Part shown: in pieces, positions 1 through 10,813 of the stretch
Layout: each line of letters opens with the position of its first letter
How positions within the stretch are numbered: position 1 is the first letter of the stretch
Translations under genes and position numbers: made by a program
The notes under the pieces: generated by a model
Databases searched by the model: none
What the model saw: only the letters and a program-made list of their open reading frames with translations
Told to the model about the DNA's origin: nothing
Assembly: GCF_003048375.1 (NCBI RefSeq)
Contig: NZ_CP021642.1
Location: 1-64,000, forward strand
DNA length: 64,000 nucleotides
Reading direction: 5' to 3'
Source of the DNA: Campylobacter concisus
GTDB lineage: Bacteria > Campylobacterota > Campylobacteria > Campylobacterales > Campylobacteraceae

Positions 1-1311
1 TTGCTAGCAGACGAGATTTTAGAGCTTTTACAGACAAAAATATCAGCTAATGAATTTGACTGCTACATCAAACAATTAAAATTTAACGAAAAGGCTTCAA
101 ACGAAGATTTTATAGTTTTTAACGCCACGAGTGAGTTGATGGCTAAATTTATAAAAACTAGATATGCAGAAAAGATCGCCTACCTTTACGAAGTAAAAAC
201 CGGCAAAAAGCCAGAGGTCGAGATAACTAGCCAAACAAAGCTAAAAAATATAAAGCAAAACCAAGTAAATGTAAAGCAGATCAAGGCGCAAAGCAGCATT
301 TTAAACCCTGGATATACATTTGAAAATTTTGTCTGCGGCGACTCAAATCAGTTTGCATTTCTAAACGCAAAAGCAGTTGCAGACAAGCCTGGCGTGCTTT
401 ACAACCCACTTTTTATATATGGCACAACAGGTCTTGGCAAGACGCACTTGCTTCAGTCAGTTGGCAACTACTGCCTAGATCAAGGCAAGGTCGTTATCTG
501 CGTGACGAGCGATCAGTTTATGATTGATTTTACCACTCATCTAAATAGCCACTCGATGACTAAATTTCGTGAAAAGTACCGAAACTGCGACGTTTTACTA
601 ATAGACGACGTGCAGTTTCTTGGCAAAACCGATAAAATTCAAGAGGAGTTTTTCAACACCTTTAACGAACTCATCGCCAAAAAAGGTCAGATCGTCATGA
701 CCTCAGACCGCCCAGCAAAGATACTAAAAGGCTTTGATGAGAGGCTAAAGTCTAGGTTTGAACAGAGCATAATGGCTGATATCACGCCGCCTGAGCTTGA
801 TACAAAGATAGCCATCATCATCAAAAAATGTGAATTTGACAAAATTTATCTAAACAAAGAGGTCATCGACTACATCGCTACAAACATGGGCGATAATATC
901 CGTGAGATCGAGGGCGCTATCATAAATTTAAACGCCTATGCAAGCTTGATGAGAGTTGAGATAACGCTTGAATTTGCTAAAAACACACTAAAAGATCTCA
1001 TCAAAGAGAAGCATGAAAATATAAATTTAGAGACCATTATAGAGATCGTGAGCAAAGAGCTAAATATCAAACCAAGCGACATAAAAAGCAAGTCAAGAGT
1101 GCAAAACATCGTCGAGGCTAGACGCATCATCATCTACCTTGCGAAGTTGCTCACTACAAATTCAATGCCGCAGATAGCAAACTATTTTGGTATGAAAGAC
1201 CATAGCGCCGTTAGTCACAATATAAAAAAGATAAACGAGCTCATGGAGAGCAACGAAATTTTCAATCTCAGAGTGACTGAGATAAAGAACAAAATTTTAA
1301 CAAAAGGATAA
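1..1311 (+). CDS. dnaA: Chromosomal replication initiator DnaA
   Basis: This is the ATP-dependent initiator that binds DnaA boxes and opens oriC. It has 436 residues, the normal length for Campylobacter. It shows an N-terminal DnaB-interaction domain, a Walker A motif GTTGLGKT at residues 141-148, a Walker B segment LLIDDVQF near residue 200, and the C-terminal DNA-binding signature DHSAVSHNIKKI from residue 400. The start is TTG at base 1, so the window appears to begin exactly at the gene and its promoter is not visible. dnaN follows after 153 bases that carry probable DnaA boxes. Confidence 0.98.
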   Translation: MLADEILELLQTKISANEFDCYIKQLKFNEKASNEDFIVFNATSELMAKFIKTRYAEKIAYLYEVKTGKKPEVEITSQTKLKNIKQNQVNVKQIKAQSSILNPGYTFENFVCGDSNQFAFLNAKAVADKPGVLYNPLFIYGTTGLGKTHLLQSVGNYCLDQGKVVICVTSDQFMIDFTTHLNSHSMTKFREKYRNCDVLLIDDVQFLGKTDKIQEEFFNTFNELIAKKGQIVMTSDRPAKILKGFDERLKSRFEQSIMADITPPELDTKIAIIIKKCEFDKIYLNKEVIDYIATNMGDNIREIEGAIINLNAYASLMRVEITLEFAKNTLKDLIKEKHENINLETIIEIVSKELNIKPSDIKSKSRVQNIVEARRIIIYLAKLLTTNSMPQIANYFGMKDHSAVSHNIKKINELMESNEIFNLRVTEIKNKILTKG

Positions 1312-1464
1312 AAACAGAATGAAATTCGTGAATAAATGTGAAGAAATAAAAAATTCTTTTCACATTTTAAATAACGATGCTGGCGTGAGAAAAGATGCTT
1401 TTCACACTTTCACGCTACCAACTAATACAACAAAAAGAAAATTAAAAATAAGAGGGAGTATTTA
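1312..1464. other. oriC: Probable oriC, DnaA-box cluster between dnaA and dnaN
   Basis: The spacer holds several copies of the epsilonproteobacterial DnaA-box core TTCAC. They are TTTTCACAT at 1357-1365, TTTTCACAC at 1399-1407, CTTTCACG at 1407-1414, an inverted TCTTCACAT at 1336-1344 and an inverted TTCAC at 1328-1332. ATGTGAA (1336-1342) and TTCACAT (1359-1365) form an inverted repeat. In C. jejuni and relatives the origin lies next to dnaA, so origin function is a reasonable inference. A DNA-unwinding element is not separately demonstrated. Confidence 0.6.
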
Positions 1465-2532
1465 ATGAAGGTTTTAATAAACAAAAACATGCTTGAGAGC
1501 ATAGTAACAAACACTAATCCATATCTCGAAAAAAGAGATCTTAGTGCTATCACTTCTCACATCTACATTTCAGTTAAAGATGGGGTTTTAAACATAAAAG
1601 CGACTGATCACGAGATAGGACTAGCATATAAACTAAGCAACGCAAAGATCGTTGATGAGGGCTATGCAACTGCAAATGGTAAAAAGCTACTTGACATCAT
1701 AAAAAGCCTAAAAGATGAAGAGGTGACGCTTGAAACTGTTAATAACTATCTTTACATCAAGCAAAAAAACTCAAAATACAAACTTCCTATGTATAAATTT
1801 GAAGACTTCCCAGAGTTTCCAACGATAGAAGGCAAGGCCAAATTTAACATAGACGCCATAATGCTAGGAAGAAGTTTAAAGAAAATTTTACCTTGCATAG
1901 ATAGCAACAACCCTAAATTTGAGCTAAACGGCGCCTTACTAGATATAAAACAAAACTATATAAATATAGTAGGCACCGATACAAAAAGGCTAGCTGTATT
2001 TAAATTTGCAAATGAAGCGAGCAATGAGTTTTCACTGATCATCCCTAAAAAGGCAATAAATGAAATTCAAAAGCTATTTTTCGACAAGATAGAAATTTAC
2101 TATGATGAAAACGTCCTCATCGCTCAAAGCCAAAATTTTGAGTTTTTCACAAAGCTGATAAACGGCAAATTCCCTGACTATGAGCGCGTTATACCAAAAG
2201 ATATCGCTATAAGATTTGAGCTAAGCAGAGATAAGATGGTTGAAGGCATCAAGACTATTTCTATGCTAAGCGATCAGATGAAGATAACTTTTTCAAAAGA
2301 GAGCATCACATTTGAGAGCATCATAGAGGACAACTCTGAAGCCAAAACGATGATAGAGTTTCAAACAGGACTTGAAGAAGATATCAGCATAAATGTAAAA
2401 AATAGAAATTTAATAGACTTCTTACAAAGCATAGAAGATGAGAAATTTGAGTTTGGATTTAAAGATAAAAATTTACCTTTCGTTGTTAGCTCAAAAGAGC
2501 TTTTAACGGTTATAAGTCCATTAAATATATAA
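1465..2532 (+). CDS. dnaN: DNA polymerase III sliding clamp, beta subunit
   Basis: This is the ring-shaped processivity clamp that tethers polymerase III and is also a docking site for many repair proteins. It has 355 residues, typical for Campylobacter. The recognisable segments are NNYLYIKQKNSKYKLP and FPDYERVIP in the clamp domains and the C-terminal LTVISPLNI hydrophobic end. A good ribosome site AGAGGGAG precedes the ATG. It lies in the standard dnaA-dnaN-gyrB order and is probably cotranscribed with gyrB 14 bases downstream. Confidence 0.97.
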   Translation: MKVLINKNMLESIVTNTNPYLEKRDLSAITSHIYISVKDGVLNIKATDHEIGLAYKLSNAKIVDEGYATANGKKLLDIIKSLKDEEVTLETVNNYLYIKQKNSKYKLPMYKFEDFPEFPTIEGKAKFNIDAIMLGRSLKKILPCIDSNNPKFELNGALLDIKQNYINIVGTDTKRLAVFKFANEASNEFSLIIPKKAINEIQKLFFDKIEIYYDENVLIAQSQNFEFFTKLINGKFPDYERVIPKDIAIRFELSRDKMVEGIKTISMLSDQMKITFSKESITFESIIEDNSEAKTMIEFQTGLEEDISINVKNRNLIDFLQSIEDEKFEFGFKDKNLPFVVSSKELLTVISPLNI

Positions 2533-2537
2533 GTTAA

Positions 2538-4859
<2,322 letters not shown>

Positions 4860-4912
4860 AAGGTGATCAAATTTAAATTTGACCTAATTAGCAAAAAAAT
4901 AAAGGATAAAAA

Positions 4913-5557
4913 ATGAGCGAAGAGCTAGAGATAGAGATGAAATACGGCGAGAAAATTTTGAAAGAATTTGACGTAGAGAGTGACCTTGAGGTCTGGGAAA
5001 ATAAGCAAACAAGGGACTATGTCATAAAGATCACTCTGCCTGAATTTTGCTGCCTTTGCCCTCGCTCTGGTTATCCTGACTTTGCGACCATATACCTTGA
5101 GTACATACCAAACAAGCTAGTTGTCGAGCTAAAAGCGATAAAGCTTTATATAAATAGCTTTATGAACCGCAATATCAGCCACGAAGATAGTATAAATGAA
5201 ATTTACTCTGTTTTAGAGAAAAAACTAGAGCCTAAATTTATGAAGATAGTGGGCGACTTTAACCCACGTGGAAATGTCCATACGGTTATCGAGGTCAGCT
5301 CTGATCTAGTCGTAAAAAAGCCAGCTGAAGAGAAAGAATTTACTCCAAAAAGTAGGGAGAGAAGCTTTAGTGATAAGCCACGTGAAAGACGTAGCACAAG
5401 CGATCGTGGTAGTAGCAGAGCTGGTAGCAGCAGAGGCAGCAGAGATGATAAATTTAAAAAAGATGACAAGCCAAGAAGAAGCTCAAATAAAGAGGGCTTT
5501 AGAAAGATAAGCTACGCAGATGATAAGAAGCCAAAAGTAGTCAAAAAGGATAAATAA
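4913..5557 (+). CDS. queF: NADPH-dependent 7-cyano-7-deazaguanine reductase QueF with an added basic C-terminal tail
   Basis: QueF reduces preQ0 to preQ1 in queuosine synthesis for tRNA. The core, about residues 1-131, is a type I QueF: FCCLCP with the expected nucleophile Cys49, then YPDFA with Asp56, and NRNISHE with His90-Glu91. Family members of this type are usually about 125-165 residues. This one has 214, because residues 132-214 form a low-complexity tail of Arg, Ser, Lys and Asp with RS/RG-like stretches. The tail keeps the reading frame and ends one base into the next gene's ATG (TAATG). The tail function is unknown; nucleic-acid binding is a guess. Confidence 0.93.
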   Translation: MSEELEIEMKYGEKILKEFDVESDLEVWENKQTRDYVIKITLPEFCCLCPRSGYPDFATIYLEYIPNKLVVELKAIKLYINSFMNRNISHEDSINEIYSVLEKKLEPKFMKIVGDFNPRGNVHTVIEVSSDLVVKKPAEEKEFTPKSRERSFSDKPRERRSTSDRGSSRAGSSRGSRDDKFKKDDKPRRSSNKEGFRKISYADDKKPKVVKKDK

Positions 5558-6792
5558 TGATAAGTGCTAAGCTTATAGAACATATCTTTAAAGCAGCATC
5601 TATATCACGTTGGAACGACTATCCAAAGATGACAAATTTAGTCGAGCTTGACAAGCAGGCTCATAAATTTATCATCGCTTATTTCATAGCAAAACAAGAG
5701 CAAAATGCCGATATGAACTACATCATCGAGGCTGGAATTTTTGAGTTTTTAAGCAGAGTCGTAGTCACAGACATACGCCCTGACGTCTTTCACCACATCC
5801 AAAAGACAAAAAAAGAGCAGATAAATAGCTGGGTTTTAAGCAACCTTGAGACACTCATCTCAGATATCGAGGGTGGCGAGTTTTTGGAGAGATTTAAAAA
5901 CCACTATAAAAATGACAAAAGCCACGAAAAAGAGCGCCTCATCTTAAAAGCAGCCAGCTATCTTGCCACGAGGTGGGAATTTTCTATCGTCTATCAAACT
6001 AGCCAGTTTTTAAGCGATATCGACGAGCTTAAGGCGAAGGTTGAGGAGGAGATGGAGGATTATTATGAGTTAATCGGCGTTAGAAAGATCGCTATGAATC
6101 AAAAACTAGCCCGTCTTGTTGATCTAAGTGGCAGGCTAAGGTTTCAAAAGCGCTGGGCACAAACGCCTCGCATCCCTGAAACTGCGGTCTTAGGACATAT
6201 GCTAGTTGTTGCGATACTAAGCTACTTTTACTCACTAAAAGCAAAAGCTTGCAAAAAACGGCTAGAAAATAACTTCTTTTGCGCACTATTTCACGATCTA
6301 CCAGAGAGCCTTACAAGGGATATCATAAGCCCTGTAAAATACGGTGTAAAGGGGCTAAATGAGATCATCAGCGAGTATGAGATGAGGCTTATTGATGAGA
6401 GGATTTTGCCATTTGTGCCTGAAAAGATCAAAGATGAGTTTAGCTACATCCTTGGTATCAGAAAAGATGGCGAGAAATTTATCAAAGATGAGTTTGAAAA
6501 TAGGACATTCGAGCGCAAGATCATCTGCCACGAAGGGACTATGGAGAACGTCAATGAGGATAAATTTAACCCGATCGATGGCAAAGCGCTAAAATACTGC
6601 GACAAGCTCTCAGCCTACATCGAAGCTGGAATTTCCATAAGCTACGGCGTCAAGTCAAAAGAGCTAACTGACGGCTTTAATAATATGTATAAATTTTTTA
6701 GCGAAAAACCTAAGATCGACGGAGTGGATTTTTTAGAAATTTGCGATGATTTTAATGAGCATTTTGGTTTAGAAAGACCCCCTCTCAGATGA
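5557..6792 (+). CDS. HD-superfamily phosphohydrolase (YfbR-like HD domain)
   Basis: The protein has 411 residues and shares its ATG with the queF stop. An HD metal-binding core is visible: a His in VLGHMLVV near residue 213, the HDLPESLTRD motif near residue 245 and a downstream Asp in YCDKLSAYIEA. This arrangement resembles HD hydrolases of the YfbR/COG1896 type, which act on nucleotides. The first half, with a second conserved AHKFIIAY stretch, is less clear. The substrate is not known. Translational coupling to queF suggests a nucleotide- or tRNA-related role, but that is inference. Confidence 0.75.
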   Translation: MISAKLIEHIFKAASISRWNDYPKMTNLVELDKQAHKFIIAYFIAKQEQNADMNYIIEAGIFEFLSRVVVTDIRPDVFHHIQKTKKEQINSWVLSNLETLISDIEGGEFLERFKNHYKNDKSHEKERLILKAASYLATRWEFSIVYQTSQFLSDIDELKAKVEEEMEDYYELIGVRKIAMNQKLARLVDLSGRLRFQKRWAQTPRIPETAVLGHMLVVAILSYFYSLKAKACKKRLENNFFCALFHDLPESLTRDIISPVKYGVKGLNEIISEYEMRLIDERILPFVPEKIKDEFSYILGIRKDGEKFIKDEFENRTFERKIICHEGTMENVNEDKFNPIDGKALKYCDKLSAYIEAGISISYGVKSKELTDGFNNMYKFFSEKPKIDGVDFLEICDDFNEHFGLERPPLR

Positions 6793-6794
6793 CT

Positions 6795-6895
6795 GCGGCA
6801 CACACTTAATACAAGTGCTCTGCTGTGTTCCCACCCTGAAGCGGTGCTCATAAAAAGCATTGCACAGGTCTAAGAAGGAGCTTCGCAATCATACA
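6795..6895 (+). ncRNA. Candidate structured RNA, possibly SRP (4.5S-like) RNA
   Basis: This GC-richer block of about 100 bases lies between AT-rich stretches and encodes no protein. Its 5' half, around GCTCTGCTGTGTTCCC, resembles the 5' arm of 4.5S RNA. Its 3' half has CAGGTC and AAGGAGC arms of an apical hairpin like the Ffh-binding loop, bracketed by ATTGC and GCAAT. Other pairings include CACTT/AAGTG, CACC/GGTG, CTGTG/CACAG and GAAGC/GCTTC. Against the SRP call, the universally conserved AGCA of the loop reads AGCT here and the arms do not form one clean rod. Structured RNA is likely; the class is uncertain. Confidence 0.35.
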
Positions 6896-6954
6896 AAAAC
6901 TATACTTAAATTTAGTTTTATAGTTACATTTTTAAAAATTTAGCTTTAAGAGTA

Positions 6955-6960
6955 TATAAT
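6955..6960 (+). promoter_or_regulatory. Sigma70-type -10 box for the 6990 gene
   Basis: TATAAT stands 30 bases before the ATG of the next ORF, preceded by a T/A-rich stretch as is usual for Campylobacter promoters, which lack a strong -35 element. Confidence 0.55.
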
Positions 6961-6989
6961 CTCACATAAATTTCACCAAAAGTAGGGCA

Positions 6990-7424
6990 ATGCCAGGAAA
7001 GATCAAACTTCGTTTTTTATCGGCTTTTAGGGATTTTTTCATCTATCATCACAAGTCTTTAGAGTTTCGTGCCAAAATTTTTGCTGCGATTATCTCGGCT
7101 AAATTTGACCCAGACGAAGATGATTTTTCCATCTTAAATGACATCGTAAGTGAAATTTATGAAAACGATCAGACTAGAAAAGACTTCTTAATTCAAACCG
7201 TTAGAGAGTACGTCGCAAGGGTCAAAAGAAACGATAGGATCACGCTTGACACGCTTCTTTTATGCATAGATAAAGATATGAAAGACCACAAAAGATATGC
7301 TAAAAAGATAGACTTTTCGCACCTTCGCCGCTTGATGAGTGGCTGCGAGGAGGAAATTTTAGTGCAGCAAAGAGTCTATGAGTTTTTGATAAACGAAGTT
7401 AAACTCTACTCACAAAGTGCTTAA
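6990..7424 (+). CDS. Hypothetical protein, basic, mostly helical
   Basis: The protein has 144 residues, no signal peptide and no membrane segment. It is charged and alpha-helical in appearance, with segments such as FRDFFIYHHKSLEFRAKIFAAIISAKFDP (residues about 13-41) and IDKDMKDHKRYAKKI. The DPDEDDFSILNDIV stretch could be an acidic patch. I do not recognise a family. It has its own TATAAT box 30 bases upstream and a weak ribosome site AGTAGGG. Codon use matches the housekeeping neighbours, so it is likely a real Campylobacter gene. Confidence 0.6.
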   Translation: MPGKIKLRFLSAFRDFFIYHHKSLEFRAKIFAAIISAKFDPDEDDFSILNDIVSEIYENDQTRKDFLIQTVREYVARVKRNDRITLDTLLLCIDKDMKDHKRYAKKIDFSHLRRLMSGCEEEILVQQRVYEFLINEVKLYSQSA

Positions 7425-7784
7425 ATTTCACTCAAATTTAATCAAAAATTTTCGTGGCTTGTAGCTAAATTTTCTTGTTTTTGACCTTGATTTTCTTTAT
7501 TTACCTTGCCATATAGGCGATTTATGACCAAAAATTTGAAACAATAATTCATCAGCTAAATTTACATTGATAAATGTGCATTATTTTGTGATAAAGCTGT
7601 TGCCAAGATAAAAAATTAAGAGCATAGATTAGCCCGTTTTGTAACTTCTTAGTGGCACCTGCTTGCTACCCTGTAAAGAGCAAGACATAGGGCTTTTTAA
7701 AGAATATATCTGCTCCATTATAAAAGAGAGTATCGACACAAAGCTAGGCAAAAACCGCCTACTTTAGCACGGAGCGAAGTAAAT
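7425..7784. other. Intergenic region with a possible gene remnant
   Basis: These 360 bases hold no complete gene. A 40-codon open stretch on the + strand (7645-7767, stop TAG) has no start and encodes a peptide ending SIIKESIDTKLGKNRLL. It looks like the C-terminal scrap of a lost gene, but I cannot name the family. The rest is AT-rich, with several AAATTT words. Confidence 0.3.
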
Positions 7785-8204
7785 TTAAGCTGCTTTTTGC
7801 ACGGCGGCTGAGTGAGTGATGATGTCGTGCAAATTTAGCTTGTCTTTTCTGAAAAAGCAAAGGCAAAGTCCGATGATGCTAAAGCCAGCAAATGCAAAGC
7901 AAATTTGGCGCAAGATCGCGTGAAAAAGGCTTAGTTTTTTGCCGGTTTGTAAATTTATGAGATAAATTTCTTGTGCTTTGTAGCCTGGAGTTTGTGCTTT
8001 TATGCTAAAAAATAGGCACATTATAAATGAGATGATGCTATTTACCACAAAGATGGCAAGCTGGTTGTTTAAAAAGTCCTCTTTACCGCCAAGAACGAGA
8101 TATGTGCTGATGTAAAATATCGGCATCCCGATGATGAAAAGATCGATGATAAAGGCCTTTACTCTAGCCCAGATCGGTGCGATTTTTGCCTTTTGTTTTG
8201 CCAA
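7785..8204 (-). CDS. RDD-family small membrane protein
   Basis: The protein has 139 residues. The RDD signature is visible: Arg in WARVKAFIIDLFIIG near the start with the Asp in the first membrane helix, and a conserved Asp late in the protein (LHDII). There are about three hydrophobic segments, near residues 16-38, 46-66 and 95-115. RDD proteins are inner-membrane proteins of mostly unknown function, some linked to sodium/proton transport. It sits two bases downstream of the 8206-8466 ORF, in an apparent purM operon on the minus strand. Confidence 0.8.
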   Translation of the reverse strand: MAKQKAKIAPIWARVKAFIIDLFIIGMPIFYISTYLVLGGKEDFLNNQLAIFVVNSIISFIMCLFFSIKAQTPGYKAQEIYLINLQTGKKLSLFHAILRQICFAFAGFSIIGLCLCFFRKDKLNLHDIITHSAAVQKAA

Positions 8205-8205
8205 G

Positions 8206-8466
8206 TCAATTTCCTGTATTTATGTAGATACGGCTAAATTTATCCCAGTCATATAGATAGACTAGGTTGTCACTCTCGCCGCTATCATGTGTGACGCAGA
8301 GCATAGTAGAGGCGCGTGAGACCTTGCACCAGTGACTATAGAGATCAAGTTTTTTGATATCGCTTTCTAGTACACCAAAATAGCCTATATATTCATAAAT
8401 GCTAAGATCAAAAAAGCTCTTATTTTTGGTTTTTAGCAGACATTTTTTGCTAAATTCTTGCATCAA
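8206..8466 (-). CDS. Hypothetical protein between purM and the RDD gene
   Basis: The protein has 86 residues and its ATG overlaps the purM stop, which indicates translational coupling. It contains an aromatic-rich N-terminal half (FFDLSIYEYIGYFGVLE) and ends DWDKFSRIYINTGN. It has no signal peptide or membrane helix. I do not recognise a family. The tight packing on both sides supports a real gene. Confidence 0.6.
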   Translation of the reverse strand: MMQEFSKKCLLKTKNKSFFDLSIYEYIGYFGVLESDIKKLDLYSHWCKVSRASTMLCVTHDSGESDNLVYLYDWDKFSRIYINTGN

Positions 8467-9452
8467 ACTAGCTCAACGCTTTTGCCACTTACCACTTCGC
8501 CGATCACGTAGCCATCGCTATTTGCTAGCACAGCATCAATGTTTTCTTTAGGCACGACAAGGATCATGCCAACGCCCATGTTAAATGTCCTCATCATCTC
8601 GCTATCTTCTACTTTTTGAGCTAGGATTTTAAAAATTTCAGGCGTTTTTATAGCGCTTTTTTGCACCTTCGCGCCAAGTCCAGCAGGGAAGACGCGAGGC
8701 AAGTTTTCAACTATGCCACCACCCGTTATATGCGCCATCGCTGTGATCTTATCTTTTAAGTTTAAAAAGTCGCTCACGTAAATTCTAGTTGGTTCAAGAA
8801 GCACGTCGATTAGCTTGCGCTCACCCACTTTTTCGTCAAATTTTAGCCCAAGCTCGCTTACAACCTTTCTTGCCAATGAAAAGCCATTTGAGTGCAGGCC
8901 GCTGCTTGGAAGTGCGACTAAAACGTCACCAGATTTTACAAATTTGCTTCTGTCGATCTCGTCAGCCTCAGCGATACCCACGGCAAATCCAGCAAGGTCA
9001 AAGTCACCCTTTTCATACATCGACGGCATCTCGGCTGTCTCACCGCCGATCAGCGCACACTGCGCCTTTTTGCAGCCATTTGCGATACTTTTTACAACCT
9101 CTTTGGCGCTTTCTATCTCAAGCTTTGCAGTCGCGTAGTAGTCGAGGAAAAAGAGTGGTGTGGCGAAGTTGCAGATGAGGTCATTTACGCACATAGCGAC
9201 TAGATCCTCGCCAACGCCGTCAAATTTCTTAGCGTCGATAGCTAGGCGAAGCTTCGTGCCAACGCCGTCGGTCGCGCCTAAAATGGCTGGATTTTTATAT
9301 CCGCTTGGCAGTCTGACCGCACCTGAAAATGATCCGATGCCGCCTATGACGTTTGGTGTTTGCGTAGATTTTACGAAAGGCTTGATCGCCTCAACAAAGC
9401 TGTTTCCAGCATCTATATCAACTCCGGCATCTTTATAACTTATCATTTTCAC
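8463..9452 (-). CDS. purM: Phosphoribosylformylglycinamidine cyclo-ligase (AIR synthetase)
   Basis: PurM converts FGAM to AIR with ATP, the fifth step of purine synthesis. It has 329 residues, the usual size. The visible motifs are YKDAGVDIDAGNSFV at the N-terminus, GATDGVGTKLRLA (nucleotide-binding loop), GGETAEMPSMY and AHITGGGIVENLPRV. MISYK two residues in is an alternative start. It leads a minus-strand operon with the small ORF and the RDD gene, and diverges from coaE. Confidence 0.97.
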   Translation of the reverse strand: MKMISYKDAGVDIDAGNSFVEAIKPFVKSTQTPNVIGGIGSFSGAVRLPSGYKNPAILGATDGVGTKLRLAIDAKKFDGVGEDLVAMCVNDLICNFATPLFFLDYYATAKLEIESAKEVVKSIANGCKKAQCALIGGETAEMPSMYEKGDFDLAGFAVGIAEADEIDRSKFVKSGDVLVALPSSGLHSNGFSLARKVVSELGLKFDEKVGERKLIDVLLEPTRIYVSDFLNLKDKITAMAHITGGGIVENLPRVFPAGLGAKVQKSAIKTPEIFKILAQKVEDSEMMRTFNMGVGMILVVPKENIDAVLANSDGYVIGEVVSGKSVELV

Positions 9453-9525
9453 CCTTTTGGTTATTTTTTAAAACTTTAGCCAAAAGTTGCTAAAATTGTT
9501 ATCAATTTTCAAAAATGGAGCGAGT

Positions 9526-10128
9526 TTGCAGAATTTTCCAAACGCCTATGTCATCACAGGCTCGATCGCTAGCGGCAAAAGCACGGTTGTAAATTTGCTA
9601 AAAGAGCGAGGTTTTAGCGTGATAGATGCGGACCTCATCGCGCACGAGCAGCTTGAAATTTGCAAATGCGAGATAGTAGAAGTTTTTGGTGAGCAAATTT
9701 TAGATGAGACTGGCAAGATAGATCGTAAAAAACTGGGCGCCATAGTCTTTAACGAGCCAAAAAAGCTTAAGAATTTAGAGCAAATTTTGCATCCAAAGAT
9801 AAAGGCTGAAATTTTTTTCAAAGCTTCGCAGCTTGAGCGCTTGGGGGAGATTTATTTTGTCGATATCCCTTTGTTTTTTGAAAAAAAAAATCGCTACAGC
9901 GAGTTTAAAAATGTAGCCGTGATCTACGCGCCAAAAGAGCTTTTACTAAGCCGTCTAATGAGCCGAAATGGGCTAAGCTTAGAGGATGCAAAAGCTAGAG
10001 TAGAGCTTCAGATGAACATCGAGAAAAAGCGAAAAATGGCAAAATTTATTATCGATAATAGCAGCGATAGGGAGCATTTAAAGCTCGAGTTAGAGAAATT
10101 TCTAGGGCAAATTTGCGCTATTTCTTGA
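9526..10128 (+). CDS. coaE: Dephospho-CoA kinase
   Basis: CoaE phosphorylates dephospho-CoA in the last step of CoA synthesis. The P-loop GSIASGKST is at residues 12-20, followed by DADLIAHE and the lid segment LMSRNGLSLEDAKARV. I place the start at TTG 9526 because a GGAG stands five bases upstream; the frame is open further upstream to 9487, which would add 13 unlikely residues. A run of ten A (9881-9890) lies inside the coding sequence. The 3' end overlaps the convergent AlkD-like gene by 11 bases. Confidence 0.95.
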   Translation: MQNFPNAYVITGSIASGKSTVVNLLKERGFSVIDADLIAHEQLEICKCEIVEVFGEQILDETGKIDRKKLGAIVFNEPKKLKNLEQILHPKIKAEIFFKASQLERLGEIYFVDIPLFFEKKNRYSEFKNVAVIYAPKELLLSRLMSRNGLSLEDAKARVELQMNIEKKRKMAKFIIDNSSDREHLKLELEKFLGQICAIS

Positions 10129-10738
10129 TAAATTTACTAGCAAATTTATATGTTTGCAAGCTCTCTTTACTATCCAAATCCCAGCTAGCAAGCTCAGCTT
10201 TTACTAAATTTGGAAATTTCTTGCTTATATCCTTTAGAGCATTGCCAACCGACTTTCTAAGATATTCGCTCTCGTCTTCTTTTAAGCTAGCTAGACGCCT
10301 AATGGCCTCATCTGGGTTATCTTTAAAATAGGGCCTATTTGTCCATATCCTAAGGCCTTCACTTACGGCTCTTTTTGCATTTGCGTTGCCGTTTTTTAGC
10401 CAGTTATCGATCGTTAAAAGTGCCTGCTCGTAGCCAATTTTTTTACAAAATTCGTCAAACGCCTTTGCCAGCACCTCTTGAACCCTCCAGTTTTCATCTT
10501 TTGAGACTTCATCTCTCATAAACGCCAAAATTTCTTCACTATCTGATAGGTGCCCAAAGAGAAAAACCGCATACATCCGCACTTGATAGACATTCGAGCC
10601 GTATGCTATGTATGCAAGCTCTTTGCAGCGCTCTGCTCCCTTTGCTTTATAGTCAGCCAAAGCCCTACTTTCTTGCTCTTTAAAGCCATTTTCTATCAAA
10701 GAAAACTCTTTTTCTAAATTTAAGATACAGCTCTTCAA
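10118..10738 (-). CDS. AlkD-like HEAT-repeat protein (putative DNA alkylation repair)
   Basis: The protein has 206 residues and is all-helical, with repeated motifs typical of AlkD/AlkC-type HEAT-like proteins: ENWRVQEVLAKAFDEF, NANAKRAVSEGLRIWT and YLRKSVGNALKDISKKFP. Family members bind alkylated DNA, and some excise 3-methyladenine or 7-methylguanine. Whether the catalytic Trp/Asp pair is conserved cannot be judged here, so glycosylase activity is unproven. It runs toward coaE with an 11-base tail overlap and diverges from dapF. Confidence 0.72.
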   Translation of the reverse strand: MKSCILNLEKEFSLIENGFKEQESRALADYKAKGAERCKELAYIAYGSNVYQVRMYAVFLFGHLSDSEEILAFMRDEVSKDENWRVQEVLAKAFDEFCKKIGYEQALLTIDNWLKNGNANAKRAVSEGLRIWTNRPYFKDNPDEAIRRLASLKEDESEYLRKSVGNALKDISKKFPNLVKAELASWDLDSKESLQTYKFASKFIKK

Positions 10739-10813
10739 AGTGGCTCCTTTAAAATCACTAATAACTCTTATCTAAATTTTAGTAAAATCACGCAAAAAAT
10801 AAAAGGATGGCTC

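Noticed and set aside
8789-9438. Long plus-strand open frames opposite purM
   Set aside because: They are antisense shadows of purM with no ribosome sites or plausible protein composition.
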